Origin: Ecdyonurus torrentis
Taxonomy: Eukaryota; Arthropoda; Insecta; Ephemeroptera; Heptageniidae
Assembly (NCBI GenBank): GCA_949318235.1
Contig: OX439136.1
Span: 654,906 to 718,905 of the forward strand
Direction: 5' to 3'
Length of the DNA stretch: 64,000 nucleotides
Shown: one piece after another, positions 36,801 to 49,280 of the stretch
Layout: every line of letters starts with the position of its first letter
Position numbering within the stretch: position 1 is the first letter of the stretch
Program-made: the position numbers and the translations under genes
Notes under the pieces: generated by a model
The model's input: only the letters and a program-made list of their open reading frames with translations
What the model was told of the DNA's origin: nothing
Databases searched by the model: none

Positions 36801-37064
36801 TTTTACTTTAAGGAGTACTTCCTTACTTAAACTTGTTATTTTTTTTGTCGTCTTTGCCTGCAAACAATATATATTTTTTAATTCTTCACACACAGCAACT
36901 ACGTCATCAAATTTTCCATATCCATTTTTGTTTGTAAACAGTTTAAAATTAACTTTATTTAAACAAGCACGTATCATAAAAAAAAATATTATCTTAATTT
37001 CATATGAAAATCCTTTTAAACCACCAGCTTCACCTTTTATAATTGTCGGAATTTTCTGAGGCAT
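33864..37064 (-). CDS. NACHT-ankyrin STAND protein, exon 1 (frame change inside)
   Basis: ATG at 37064 (AAAATGC context); the longer open frame above it begins with TTG. Residues about 10-75 form a PD-(D/E)XK nuclease-like module: E22 (GFSYEIK), D53/D54 (KFDDVV) and QxK at 69-71 (CLQAK). A long region of unknown fold follows. The NACHT ATPase has Walker A at about 590 (TAGMGKTT) and Walker B at about 672-681 (ICFDGFDEI). The frame then ends at a TGA overlapping the ATG of the next frame (ATGA, 34992-34995). That second frame resumes at once with sensor-1-like VWVTSR, GIPMLTN, the winged-helix FTFAEFFFACFL motif and three ankyrin repeats, ending at donor G|GTAAAT after 33864 in phase 1. The protein is probably a cytosolic innate sensor. 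A one-base error, a null allele or termination-reinitiation could explain the break. Confidence 0.82.
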
Positions 37065-37112
37065 TTTTAATTTTTTGTTAGAATTTTTTGTTTGGTTAGA
37101 AAAAGTTAACAA

Positions 37113-38525
37113 TTGTTAGAAATAAGCTCCATACTATATTAAATTAACTCTAAATTATTTGTTTCATTTATTTTTTTATATGTACAAATAAATGAATAAA
37201 ATGTAAATTAACAACACTGTTTTTAAATAAATACTTTTTAACACTTTGTTTCATTTTGTTATTTTTAAATCATTGATGGCATTTTTTTTATTAACTGCAT
37301 AAGTTGCTCAATATATCTGAAACAAAAGAAAATAATAATAGTTATAAAAAAAGGTATTTTAAAGATATACATTTGTTACCTATACAAGTTTTGCTGTCCT
37401 TAAAAATGTATAAACCTGCTAGATATTAGTAGTGACCTATTTTATTCATAATTTAGGCTTTTTATAATTCTTAGTTCACCCGTCGAAGTGAACTAAATAC
37501 ACTCTAAAAATTTTAAAAAATGGAATGATTTGTGTTCTAATTCTTATGTTTTTTTAGATATTTTATATAATTTTATGTTAAAATATATAAATTGTTTGAG
37601 CTACAAATTTAAACCGGTTGAAGCACCCGCAAAAATCTTCAGGTAAACGTTTTTTTTTTTGAAAATTGTCAAACCAGGTTTCGAGCATGTAGCTCGAAAA
37701 TAAGCTATTTTGAAATAAGTTCATGAATGTCTCGTAAACAAAACGAGCTTTTAATAATAGTTAGAAGTTAGAAGTAAAGAAAAATTATTTCAGAATGCAA
37801 AAATATTTTTTTATGTAATTTTTGTTTTAAATGTTGTTTTTAATATTCTTACATGAAAAAATAGGCTGTTAAAATAAAAAAACAATAATTTCTTGTTTTT
37901 ATGACTTTTATCATTTAAAAAACAGTTTTGATTTATGTAATGAACATCGAACTTTTTTTTTCGTGTGTTTAAAAGCCTGTTTTCAAATTTAAGCTCAAAT
38001 ATCGACCTTTCCAAAATTTGGCTAGCTTTTTTATTCTAAGCTTGTTTTCAAGCTAAACCTGGGTTTCAAGTCAAACCATGCTAAACATTTTCAGTCCGGA
38101 CTAGAATATTTCAAATGTTTTATAGATCGATAATTTTTATATATTTTTGGCTGCATATCATTTTGAAATTCATTTTCTTTATTAAATATCATAATAATAT
38201 TATAACGATCCTATTTTTTATATATTGTTTTATTTTTCAATGTTTGATAATTATTTATTTAATGTTTTTCTGTTGCCTAAATTATTTCTGACTACAAGAC
38301 ACAAAGTTTAATGGATAATATTACACAAAAACTCAACTAATCATATTAATAAGCAGTTTTTCTTTTAACAAAACATAGATCAAGTACAAGCAATTAAATA
38401 GTAAGCGAGCACTGTCAGCATGAAAGTATACAACTATTGTACCTGCGTCTTCTTACTGCGTTTACTTTCTATAAACAGGTATCATTTCTTACAATAAATA
38501 ATATTATGGTTCTAAAAAGTAAAGA
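37113..38525. other. Upstream region of the NACHT-ankyrin gene, no gene seen
   Basis: AT-rich. It presumably holds the promoter and any 5' UTR exon of the minus-strand gene, but I cannot identify a TATA box or initiator with confidence. A small AGTTCACCCGTCGAAGTGAACT dyad lies near 37470. Confidence 0.5.
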
Positions 38526-38743
38526 TTGTACAGTGTACTTATAATAAAATCTTACCATTTAAATTGGTCCATTTTTGCGCGGAATAAAAAGTAAAGAGTG
38601 AAATAGGTGATCTAGTGTCTTCCGTGAGCAAATATGCTTGTAAAAAAGATTACTAGAGGCCGCTCCGTGCATTTTTCAGGTCAGCTGCAGTTAGTCAGCA
38701 CAGCCAGCGCAACACCAAAACTCCGCATGACGCATCTTTACCT

Positions 38744-38807
<64 letters not shown>

Positions 38808-39285
38808 TTGTCTCTCTCTCTTTCTCTCTCTCTTTCTCGCTCTCTCTCTGCCACTTTTTTTTCTACGCAAATAAATGCAAGTTGTTAGTCGTCAGATATT
38901 GATTAAATTACAATTTTCACAAAATAAAAAGATTAGGATAACCTGTCAATGAATCTTATTTTATAATATATTGCTATGATTTAGTTAAATATTTATCTTT
39001 TTAAAAATATAATAGAAAAATAAATAAAACTTTATGTTATTATTAAAAAAGCAGTTTAGGAACTGAAAAAAATACAATTTCAAAATAAAATTATTTATTA
39101 AAATGTTTAAATTTAAAAAAGAAAAGATAAAAAAAACAGTAATACCATTAGTGTTATAATTAATATTTATTATTTAAAATTAAAACATGAAAGTTATTTT
39201 GTGTAAATTGTATTTTTATGCAATATCTGACGACTAGGAACTTGCATTTATTTTATTGGTGGAAACAAAAAAGTGGCAGAGAAAG

Positions 39286-39353
<68 letters not shown>

Positions 39354-39567
39354 AGGTAAAGACGCATCATGCAGAGTGTTTGGCTGGCTATGCTGGCTAA
39401 CTGCAGCTTACCTGAGCAACACACGAAGCAGTCTCTAGTAATCTTTTTTACAAGCATATTTGCTCACGGAAGACACGAGATCACCTATTTCACTCTTAAA
39501 TTTTATGCTGCACAAAAATGGACCTAGTTCAAATGGTAATTTTTTACTATAAGTACACTCTACAGGA
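38526..39567. mobile_element. 1-kb foldback with mirrored GA/CT arrays
   Basis: Ends CAGTGTACTTAT and ATAAGTACACTCTAC are inverted. Inner arms share GCTTGTAAAAAAGATTACTAGAG, the GCATGACGCATCTTTACCTC segment and GCAAATAAATGCAAGTT. A CT run (about 38749-38848) in the left arm is mirrored by a GA run (about 39286-39347) in the right. No transposase. Confidence 0.85.
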
Positions 39568-40105
39568 CCTGCATTGATTTTTTTTTTTACAAATAAATGT
39601 CTTTATTTTTTAATATTAATAATTTATTTAAATATACCAATGCTTGTTAAAACAGTATAATATTACTACAAACTGCCTAGGTCAATACATTTTTCATTTT
39701 TAACTTTTATTCGATCTTTTTATTAACAAATATATATTTTTTAATTATGCATAAATATAGCTAATGTATTTAAAAAAAAACTTTGACTAGGATTTATAAA
39801 AGCTATATTACAGTACTATCTTATGTCTTGTGTTGATTATCATTTTAATTTTTTTTAATCACAGCATTTTTTAAGTTATTATTTATATTATCATTTTTTA
39901 ATACATATTTACATAAAATAATGTAAGTTATAAAATAATAAATATAACTAGACTTTTAAAAATAGTTTGCATAGATTTATTTTTGGTTATATGTGTATAC
40001 ATATTATATATTTAACAAGTCTATTTTTTAATAAACTTATAATATTATAGTTGGTATAAACTATTTACTAATGTTATCTCAAGATAACTTATACTATAGC
40101 CTTGC
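39568..40105. other. AT-rich region, no gene seen
   Basis: Low-complexity AT-rich DNA. I see nothing in it. Confidence 0.6.
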
Positions 40106-40423
40106 TCAGTGCGCATGAGATCGGCGCATACTGGACACCTGAAAACTTACTCTGCATTTTTTTTCAGTTTTTTTTATTATTAGTAGCAGCGTTTCATCAA
40201 TTAAAATATAATCACAAGATCTACGAATATTCAATCTACGTTCTGATCTAGTCGGCCTGCAAGCTCCTACACACTTTGAGGTGATATTACTGTTTTGTTC
40301 ATTTTTAATAGACGGCATTTTGCTCGCCACACCTTTTTCTCTTTTTGCATATCGGCTAGTGCCGCCATCTGGAGTCTTATATTGGTACCTTATTGGACAA
40401 AGAGGCATACTTACCTTGGGCAC
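40106..40423 (-). other. Unassigned 105-codon open frame
   Basis: An ATG-started frame (MPKVSMPL...) in a somewhat GC-richer stretch. I recognise no domain, signal peptide or membrane segment. The protein is basic with scattered cysteines, and no splice or repeat partner supports it. It may be chance or a transposon fragment. Confidence 0.12.
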
Positions 40424-41260
40424 CGCTGCTAGACAAGTTGTGTACTAGCCAGGCGGCTTGGATGATGTTTTGGCGCCTGTGAGTTATACTGACTGCCTTG
40501 CTCAGCTGCTTAAAAAGTTGCCTAATTGCCAGGAGGTTTGGACAAAGTATATGTGGCTGGACTTTCAGAGGAACTTTGTATACATATTTACTCTGAGTGA
40601 TTATAATCTTTATTGATTAACCAATTGGATTGATTTTTGACTATATGGTCATTGGGCTAGATGTCGAACAGCTAAGGAAAAGTTTTGACTTTGAGGCGTA
40701 GTTTTATTATGAAATGGCGTAATAAAAATCATAAGAACCTTTTTTTATATTTATTATATATTTAAAATATAATCTAAACAATAAAATTATAAACATTATG
40801 CATATTTAATTAAGGAATGAAATAATTATGAAATATTTCACCCAAAATGATAGATGTCGAACGTCGTTATGAAACTACCCGAATCGCGAATTATGCAAAG
40901 GTAAATGACGAACAAGTTAATTATTAAGGCGATAACTAAACCGCTGCAATGAGCTATTTTATGACGAGAATTTTCCGTATGGAATACTCTTAAATTAATA
41001 AATTTATATTTATTAACATTTTAAGACATTTAAGTATATTATTAAAAACGTTTCTTGTTATATATATAAATGATGTACATTTATAGTAATACGTACCGGT
41101 AATCAAAAGGCAGAAGCATTTCCTAAGCAGGCAAATAAGTGCAGGTACACATGTTATTATTTAGTCATATAGTAGACTAATAAAACCCACTGTATTGTAT
41201 TTCGTATTTAATTTCATTTTAACAATATTGACCGATAAAAGTTCGCTTTTCGTTATTCAT
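40424..41260. other. No gene seen
   Basis: Includes an imperfectly repeated CTTGCTCAG / AGGAGGTTTGGACAAAGT stretch near 40490-40560. No coding exon or RNA gene recognised. Confidence 0.5.
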
Positions 41261-41261
41261 T

Positions 41262-41455
41262 TGCCACCGGAACCGGAATAAGTCACAAAGAGCGCGAACG
41301 TCGATGACCAATAGCATAAGGGAGATTTGAGCGCCAGACGGCGTTCAAACAAGTTTTTATCTAGTGGTAACGACTGTCGACACTAGATGGCGCTGTTCGC
41401 TGCAGTGTTTTTCAAGGTAACTGTCTCTGTGACTTATTCCGGTTCCGTTAGGGAT
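41262..41455. mobile_element. Small inverted-repeat element with CTCF-like motif
   Basis: Ends GGAACCGGAATAAGTCACA and TGTGACTTATTCCGGTTCC are inverted. The interior contains CACTAGATGGCGCTG, which resembles the animal CTCF core. No coding content. Confidence 0.6.
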
Positions 41456-41642
41456 ACCAACCTAACAGTGTTCCTTTATCAGTCAATATTTACGCACCCC
41501 AAAATAAACTTTACTTTTCTGCGATACGCCATTGCACAATCATTGCCAATCATAATATTTATACATACAGCTGATTTCATTGCAGCCAACAAAATAAATT
41601 ACAATGAGCGGTAAAAAATAAATTAAATACAATTCCTAATTT

Positions 41643-42106
41643 AGGGTCTATGCATTCATGTTAAAGTCACGCCATGTTGGATAACTCAATAAACATGGAA
41701 AAAAAAAACACATAGGAAAAAAAACACTTTATGCTATATTTTTTAGATCATTGCGATGAGAGATAAATATAGCAACAAAAAATTGACAGATTTTCGAAAG
41801 AAAATTGTCTTAAAGAAAGTTAGTTCTATATGCTCAGCAATGTTATTCACTATACTCCAGTATGGCCTCCAAGTGCATTAAATATGACGTCATATACGCA
41901 TACGCCCTATAAGGTGGTGTCATTCATGTTAAAGTCGACGCCATAAAAGTGAGCGGTAAATAATATGGGCCAGAGAGGTAGTTTTTTTTTCCAAAGAAAA
42001 TAGCCAAAAACTATGTTTGTCCTGCTGAGCAATATAATTCATTGCTCAAAAAGAGCATCGAAAAGCATTCAGAATGACGTCATGCGCACACACCCTATTT
42101 TTGTAT
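41643..42106. repeat. Dispersed repeat, copy 2 (tandem half-copies)
   Basis: Homologous to 5034-5345 (TAGGGTCTATGCATTCATG, GCCATGTTGGATAACTC). A second diverged half follows at about 41920 (CATTCATGTTAAAGTCGACGCC), so the unit is tandemly repeated here. Confidence 0.65.
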
Positions 42107-42359
42107 TTCTGTCTTTAATTTTTAGCCCATGGTTTATTTTTATTACAGCGCAGTAATAATGTTATATAAGGTATAGTTTGTTACCATATAGCTACATGAC
42201 AAAAAATATATATATTAATAATAAAAATTGACAGCGGCATATAATCACAAAATAATAATGTTGTAAGTATACGTTCTCCGCTGAACTATAATAGTGGCAC
42301 TATAAATATAGCTATATATAATTATCATTAAAAACACACTCTGTGATCACTTTATTTTA

Positions 42360-44350
42360 TACCAGATATGTACCAGAATGAGGGAAGCATGCAAAGAGAT
42401 ACGGATAATTCTGCTGTGCTCGCTGTATTACTCGTACCATATTATGCTCATCATACAAAATATATGGCTCCACAACATCACTTTGGTCAAACAGCAATTT
42501 TGTGACACTCTATCCAATTGAATCTGTCCATTGGTGCCTTTATAACCATATGGCATACAAACATGGTGAGTATCACAGAACACAGAGCTGCAGTATAATC
42601 CTGATATCATGCATATGCCTCTGTCACACCAATATGCAATGGAAGTAAAATACAGAACACAGCATTTATACGTATCTTATGCATATATGCTTCCTTCTTC
42701 CCCGCTATCTCAGATTAGTGTGAGAAGCATATATGCATATCATGATTAATGCAGCTCTGTTTTCTGTGATACCATGTTTGCTTGGTATGATGATAATAAA
42801 ATCTCCGAGGCCTAATGGAAAGGTTCTGCTTTGATCGTTTATGTTAAACGTATGTATTTTCTGTTGTCATCGTTGCTTTGTATGATTATATTGACTGCAT
42901 TATATATATACTCATATATTGATTTGATGTATGTGTATATAATGAAATCATTATACAATAGAAAGCATCAATGAAAACAGAAAATATTCCCCCTTAATTT
43001 TGAGTGAGAACTTTGTTGTTGTTTTGTTTGGCCCAGGAGATGTATAGACATACACACACATGCAATAAGCATATATAATGGAAGTAATACAGAACACAGA
43101 ATTTATCCGTATCTCATGCATCATGCTTCCCTCTTCTCCAGTATATCATATTGGTGTGAGAGAGGCAAATGCATGAGATCAGAATAACTGTAGCTCTGTG
43201 ATACTCACCATGTTTGTATGTATGATAATATAATCTCCGAGCAGACACCATAACAGAAATATTCTAACAAGTGCGAGTCATCATACACATATATGGCTCC
43301 ACAACATTTGTTTGGTCAAACAGCAAATTTACAGGGTGCCTATCCTCTGTTATCATTGACACCCATATTCTTTTACATACCTTCAGCTTCATAGTGCCTA
43401 AATCTGCTGGGGTGACGTTGCCCAAATATTCAAAATATTTAAAGTTTCTGATTTGATTTACATTCATAGAAACATATTATATAACTATTGCTTAAAAATA
43501 CAGCAAAGAGTAAGTTCATTTTTTTTTTTTTTTTTAACATTTGGTTTCATGGAGATATAAATTCTGAAAATTGGACAATAGTCAACCCAACGGGCCAATG
43601 GCACCCCTTACTTTTTGAAAGTAATCATTGCATTTCACTTACACATACCATCAATGAGTACAGAAAAAAAAAATTCTGCTAATATTCTGTAAGTCCACTT
43701 TTAGAATCTGTCCGTTGGTGTCTGCTCGGAGATTATAATACCATACATACAAACATGGTGAGTGATCACAGAATACAGAGAGCTGCAGTAATCCTGATCT
43801 CATGCTTATGCCTCTCTTACACTTATATGAGATACCGGGGAAAGCATGCATGAGATACGGATACTGTGTTCTGTATTACTTCCAAATATTGCTTATCGTA
43901 CATGGCTCTACACATCTCCTGGGCCAAACAACAAGGTTCTCACTCAAAATTGAAGAGACATATATTGTGTTTTCATTAATGCTTTCTACTCTACATTATA
44001 TGTACATAGCAATGAAGCATATGAGCTAACGTATATTCAGATATGATCATAGAAAGCAATAATGAGAACAGGAAATTATTATCGTACATTTTTTTATATA
44101 CTTACTTTCTAAGTCAGAACCTTTCCATTTAGACTTACAGATTTTTAGCCATAGCAAAAAAAAAAAAAAAAAAAAAAAAATGATATTACAGGTAACACTG
44201 AAGCTGCGCAGTCATCCGGATCTCATATGCCCCTTGTATCCCATATATGCCGGAATGAGAGAAGCATGCATATTTTACAGCATACATATAATATGAAACT
44301 GCTGTGTTTTGTATCATACTTACAACGTGCTCCATACAGAATCTATAAGA
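42360..44350. repeat. Complex diverged repeat field, no gene
   Basis: A block containing ACAAACATGGTGAGT, CACAGAGCTGCAGTA and GATACGGATA landmarks recurs in both orientations near 42550-42660, 42690-42790, 43090-43260, 43690-43880 and 44190-44320. ORFs here have no recognisable domain. A (A)25 run lies at 44156-44180. Confidence 0.6.
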
Positions 44351-45053
44351 CCAAATAACACACAAGAAATACAAAACAATACAGTAATTTCTTTCATCTC
44401 ATACCGGTATGTATGTGGTATTTATGTACTGTCCACAAATATTTTATTGTACACATTATATAAGATTTCCCACATATGCAGTTGGAAATATGAGGTATTA
44501 CCTTGCATAACACATGATTTGAAAAGAAATTGGCTATTATATTGATATGTAACATGCAATCTAATCCAATATTCTCCTCGCGTTTGCATTTTTATTAACC
44601 CGGTAGTCGACGATTCGAAAGGTTTTGTTTTGACGAACGCCGATTTTAAATAGATATATCTTTTTAAAGAATTAATATAAAATAGGGATTCTGGTTTAAT
44701 TTAAAACATAATTTATTACTTTATTTAGATATGTTTTCTTTAGATAGGCATCGGCGTTATTTTACTAAATATTAGCTTCTAAGTCGAAAGTCCAAAACTT
44801 AAGTTTCTTACCAATATGGCGCTACTTAAAAAAATCGCGACAATACAAAGAAAACAAATGTGGATATTTCTGTAACTATGTAAATAATTTCAATTTCTCT
44901 TGTTTTAAAATAAAAGTCATAGATGTCACTTTTAAAAAATATGGTCAAAAAAACCCGGCAAATTTTTAAACGTTTCATATACGTCCTAAACTATGACGAT
45001 ACTCAATAACGTTCGTAGTCCAGTGGCGTTCGACCAGTAGCCCAAGGACCATA

Positions 45054-46034
45054 ATGGGGGATTTTCTTTCTAATTGGAGAGCCAGAATTGGACTTTTCTC
45101 TGGTGGCAACGTTAGAAATAGAGGGAAACTTCGTTCTAAAACTAAAAATAATGGTCCTATGTTCAGTCAAATTTGTATTTTGTCTTGTATTTTAACAGTC
45201 TTACTTACCAGTGCTTGTGTTGAGAGGAATTCTGGACCCCCCACCCCTCCTGAAGTAACTTTAGATGCCATAGCAAACTTGATTACAGCTGCTTCAGCAA
45301 ATACAACACTTGCAGTTACTGATTCTATCAGTAAGGTAAATAGTTCCATTAATGAACTTACCAAAGAAGTTTCAGGTTTGCGAGACATGGTCACCAATCT
45401 TCAAGTTGAACTCTCTAACGCAAATAAAACTATTTCAGGCCTGGAAGCTAAAATTGATGTTTTGGAGGATAATAATAGGAAAAATAATGTACTGTTTTTT
45501 AACATACCTGCTTTGTCTGTTGATGGCGATGATAATGAAAATACATATAATACTATTATAGATTTTTGCAAAACAAATTTACATGTAGATTTATGTCTCA
45601 ACGATATTAATTTGTGTAAAAGACTTGGTAACAAAAGAAGAAATCGTCCTATTCTCTTGTCTCTAGTTCATCTCAGGAATAAAATGCAACTATTTAAAAA
45701 TGTCTCGCTCTTAAAAGACACAGAATTTAGTATATCTGATGATCTTACTGTAAAGGCTCGAGAACAAAAATCTACAATACATAAAAAATTTGTTGAGGCT
45801 AAAAACTTAGGAGTTAAAAATGTTAAAAAATTTAGGCACTTTCTTTTGATCAATGATCAAAAAATATCTTATGATCAACTGATCTCTAAAAATTTAACTG
45901 ATTTGATTAAAGAGCCTATATCGTTGGAACGTAGTGACAGTCTCAGCAGTGTCACAAGTAAGGGGTCGGGAAACGGAGCTGCCCCCCGGCCGGGGGGATC
46001 AAAAGGCAAAGGGTCCCGGCAGAGACCTCTGTAA
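45054..46034 (+). CDS. LINE ORF1 protein
   Basis: 326 residues, uninterrupted, starting ATG GGG GAT. Residues 1-35 are basic. Residues about 40-54 are hydrophobic and lead into VERNSGP (56-62), which resembles a 2A-type ribosome-skipping motif but lacks two canonical residues of that motif. Residues about 95-150 form a coiled coil (LRDMVTNLQVELSNANK...LEAKIDVLEDN). Residues about 155-275 fit the RRM/C-terminal layout of LINE ORF1 RNA-binding proteins, with KRLGNKRRNRPILL and SLVHLRNKM visible. The tail is basic and glycine-rich. The protein would coat LINE RNA as a nucleic-acid chaperone. It is still open although ORF2 is broken, so the element died recently. Confidence 0.82.
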   Translation: MGDFLSNWRARIGLFSGGNVRNRGKLRSKTKNNGPMFSQICILSCILTVLLTSACVERNSGPPTPPEVTLDAIANLITAASANTTLAVTDSISKVNSSINELTKEVSGLRDMVTNLQVELSNANKTISGLEAKIDVLEDNNRKNNVLFFNIPALSVDGDDNENTYNTIIDFCKTNLHVDLCLNDINLCKRLGNKRRNRPILLSLVHLRNKMQLFKNVSLLKDTEFSISDDLTVKAREQKSTIHKKFVEAKNLGVKNVKKFRHFLLINDQKISYDQLISKNLTDLIKEPISLERSDSLSSVTSKGSGNGAAPRPGGSKGKGSRQRPL

Positions 46035-46153
46035 TACCAAAAAATATTTCTAAATCAAAATTCAAAAAATGTGTTGCAAAAATAAATAAGTTTAAAACTA
46101 AAAACAGTGATACAATATTTTCTATTAAAAATTTATGTCTCAAGTTTCAAGAT

Positions 46154-48943
46154 ATGCTAAAAATTTGCCATTTAAATGCTCAATCGCTTAAGAGCAACAT
46201 TATTGAAATAAAAATTCTTTTTAATGAGTCGAAGTTTGATATTGTTTGTATCTCTGAAACTTGGTTAAAAAAAATTGATTCTAATGTAAGCTATGAAATA
46301 AATGAATATAACTTATTTCGAAATGACAGGAAAACTTCACAAAAGGGGGGTGGTGTAGCTGTGTATATTCATAAAAAATTTGATGTCAAAGTAATTAAAG
46401 TTTCTGATAGCAACGTGTGTAATAGCAATGAGTTCATATTTTTGCAATTTAGTTTTAAGAACATTAAATGTCTTTTAGGCTGCTTTTATCGCCCACCTGA
46501 GGGTGACTCATCTAAATTATTCTTGAATGAATTAGAAGCCCTATTACCAGGTTATGATCATGTTTTTCTAACTGGAGACTGAAATGTAAATTTAAATAAT
46601 AATGATACTCAGGCATGTAATCTAAAGGACACTATCTCTGGTTTAAACTTGCGATTTCTCCCTATAAGAGACACGTATCATTATGTTAGCAGGAAAACCA
46701 ACCTTTTGTGTCATTCATCCCTAGATGTAATTGTCACTAAAAACGATGTGAATGTAACTGAGTATGGAAACCTTAATGAAGTCTGTAATCATGATATTGT
46801 ATACGCTATATATCCTTTATCAGTACCCACAAAAAACCCAAAATTTATTACATTCCGCGACTACTCTAAAATTAATTATGAAAACCTTGTTGAAGATGCG
46901 TTTAATATTCAGTGGCATAATATAATGTTTGAGTAAAGTATTAATGATAAAGTGCTCATGTTTAATAACTTTCTTATTAAGTTGTATGATAAACACGCGC
47001 CTCTTAAATCGATCAGAGTTTGTAAACCAAGGCTGCCGTGGATTGGTGATGATATTAAGCAAATGATGAAGAAACGTGATAAGTTGCGTGTCAAATGTCA
47101 TAAAACTAAATCTAAGTATGATTTTCTGCATTTTCGTAATATTAGAAACAAAGTTAAGCAAATGATACGCAACTCTTTACGTAAATTTTTGCACACTAAA
47201 TTAACTATCAAATCTAATGCCTCAGCCATGTGGAAAAATTTGAAATCTCTTGGTCTGGTTAAATCCAAAGAATCGGCTATTAATTTCGATGTTAATGATT
47301 TAAACAAATCATTTACTAATAAAATTAACATTAGTAATGACGAAATACGCAAAGTTTCAGCTCAGTATGCCAATCGTGATATGTCAAATAAAGGTGAAAA
47401 ATTATACTTTAAGTTGATTGAGCCTATTAAAATTAAAAACACCATTTTAGCTATTGCATCTGAATCTCAAGGTGTCGATGGCATTGCTATTAAAATGCTA
47501 AAACCTATTATCGATATTTTGTTGCCTTCACTTACACACATTTTCAATTTTTCTTTACAAAATGGTGTTTTTCCTCGTTAATGGAAAGAAGCGCTTATCA
47601 TACCTTTGCCAAAGAAAAGTGTAGTAAAAGAAATCTGTGATGTACGCCCTATCAGTCTATTCTGTGTCATATCAAAAGCGTTAGAAAAAATTGTATGTGA
47701 ACAAGTCACTTGTTATGTAGAGGATAATAATTTATTACATGAATTTCAATCTGGCTTTCGGAAGAAACATAGTTGTTGCACTGCCTTACTCAAAATAACA
47801 AATGATATTATGACTGCATTTGAAACTAAGGAGTACACTATATTGCTTCTTTTGTACTTCTCTAAAGCTTTTGATTCGGTGGTCCCTGAAATTTTATTAT
47901 CTAAATTAAAAAGCATGAATTTCTCTGATTCTTGTATAGCCTGGTTTAAATCTTATTTAAGTGATAGAAGCCAAAAAGTGTTGGGTAATAATAAAAATAT
48001 TTCAGAACCTATCAATGTGTGCAGTTTACCTCAAGGCAGTTCCCTGTCACCGCTACTTTTTGCCCTTTACGCTTACGACATACCTGACTGTTTAAAACAT
48101 TGTAAATGCCATATGTATGCTGATGATACTCAAATTTATATTAAAACAACTCTAAATAGTATTAATGATGCTATTAACAAAATTAATAATGATCTTGCCG
48201 CAATATTTACATGGTCTATTATGCATGGTTTACAGCTCAATGCTAGCAAATCGCAAGCAATAATTTTTGGGTCCAAGGGTATGATGAAAAAACTTGCAGA
48301 AATTGAGGTTAGCTATCCTGTATTAAATGGTATAAATATTGAATTCTCACACAATGTTAAGAATTTGGGTATTTTTATGGATAGTACATTGTCCTGGAAC
48401 AGACAAATTGTCTCAGTTTCGCAGAAGGTTTATGGTGCTTTAAACCAGCTGTATAAATTTAGACGTGATACTACTCTTAATACAAGAATTAAGCTTTTAA
48501 ACTCATTGGTTATCCCTCATTTTGACTATTGTGATGTGGTCTTTTGTAATGTTACCTGTGAAAATGAAGCTACACTTGACAAACTTCTCAATGCATGTGT
48601 TCGTTATGTTTTTAATTTAAGGAAATTTGATCACGTGTCTGACTATTATAAACAACTAAATTGGATGCGCATAGGTGAGCGCAGAGAATTTAATTTAATC
48701 TGTTTTGTTTATAAAATATTACGTACATGTCAACCTAATTATCTTAAGCGCATGTTTACTTTAATGAGCTCAGTACATTCACGCAACACTAGATCACATG
48801 AGTTTTATTTGCAAATGCCAAATTCTAAGGTTGCATCTTTCACTTCCAAAGGTACAAGATTATGGAACAAACTAACTAGTGAATTATGTTGCAAAAATAC
48901 TTATAAATCTTTTAAATTAGAGCTCTCAAAAATGTTCCTTTAA
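46154..48943 (+). pseudogene. LINE ORF2 (endonuclease-reverse transcriptase), three stops
   Basis: A single reading frame with three in-frame stops: TGA at 46580 (in the GD*NVNL metal-site motif of the endonuclease), TAA at 46934 and TAA at 47579. No frameshift is needed. The N-terminal AP-endonuclease-like domain shows HLNAQSLKSN, ISETWL and the RPP motif. The reverse transcriptase shows RPISLFCVISKALE, FQSGFRKKHSC, SKAFDSV, LPQGSSLSPLLFALY and the catalytic YADD. The usual first catalytic Asp before SKAFD is Tyr (LLYFSKAFD), a further inactivating change. The C-terminus ends near TRLWNKLTSELC. Its original role was target-primed reverse transcription. Confidence 0.9.
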
Positions 48944-49280
48944 TCTATCTTTTCCCGTTACAATATCTTATTTATAATTATGCATAATATGTGTTATTGT
49001 TTATCTGAAACTGTTTAATTGATTTAAAAAGGTATATATATTATATTGTTATATGAAACATTAAATTTTGTTATTTTTTAATTTACTAAGTATTATCTTG
49101 CAAATATAATTTAAAAATGGTATGTCTCAATACGCTTAATCTTATAAATGGTATATTTTGTGTTTTTGTTTTACAGCTGTCCATTGTTGGTTCAGTGATA
49201 GGGCCTGTGTTTTGCCCTGACTGCACCTTTTGCCTATTTTGCAATAAAGATTATATTTATTTATTTATTTATATAAGTAG

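Larger units (their letters stand above)
44980..49275 (+). mobile_element. CR1/L2/Jockey-group LINE, full-length-like, dead
   Basis: A plus-strand non-LTR retrotransposon with ORF1 (45054-46034), a 119-nt spacer, a degenerate ORF2 (46154-48943) and a 3' tail ending in AATAAAGATTATATTTATTT-type short repeats near 49241-49275, as in CR1/L2-like LINEs. The 5' boundary is not determined. I see no target-site duplication by eye. Confidence 0.85.
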
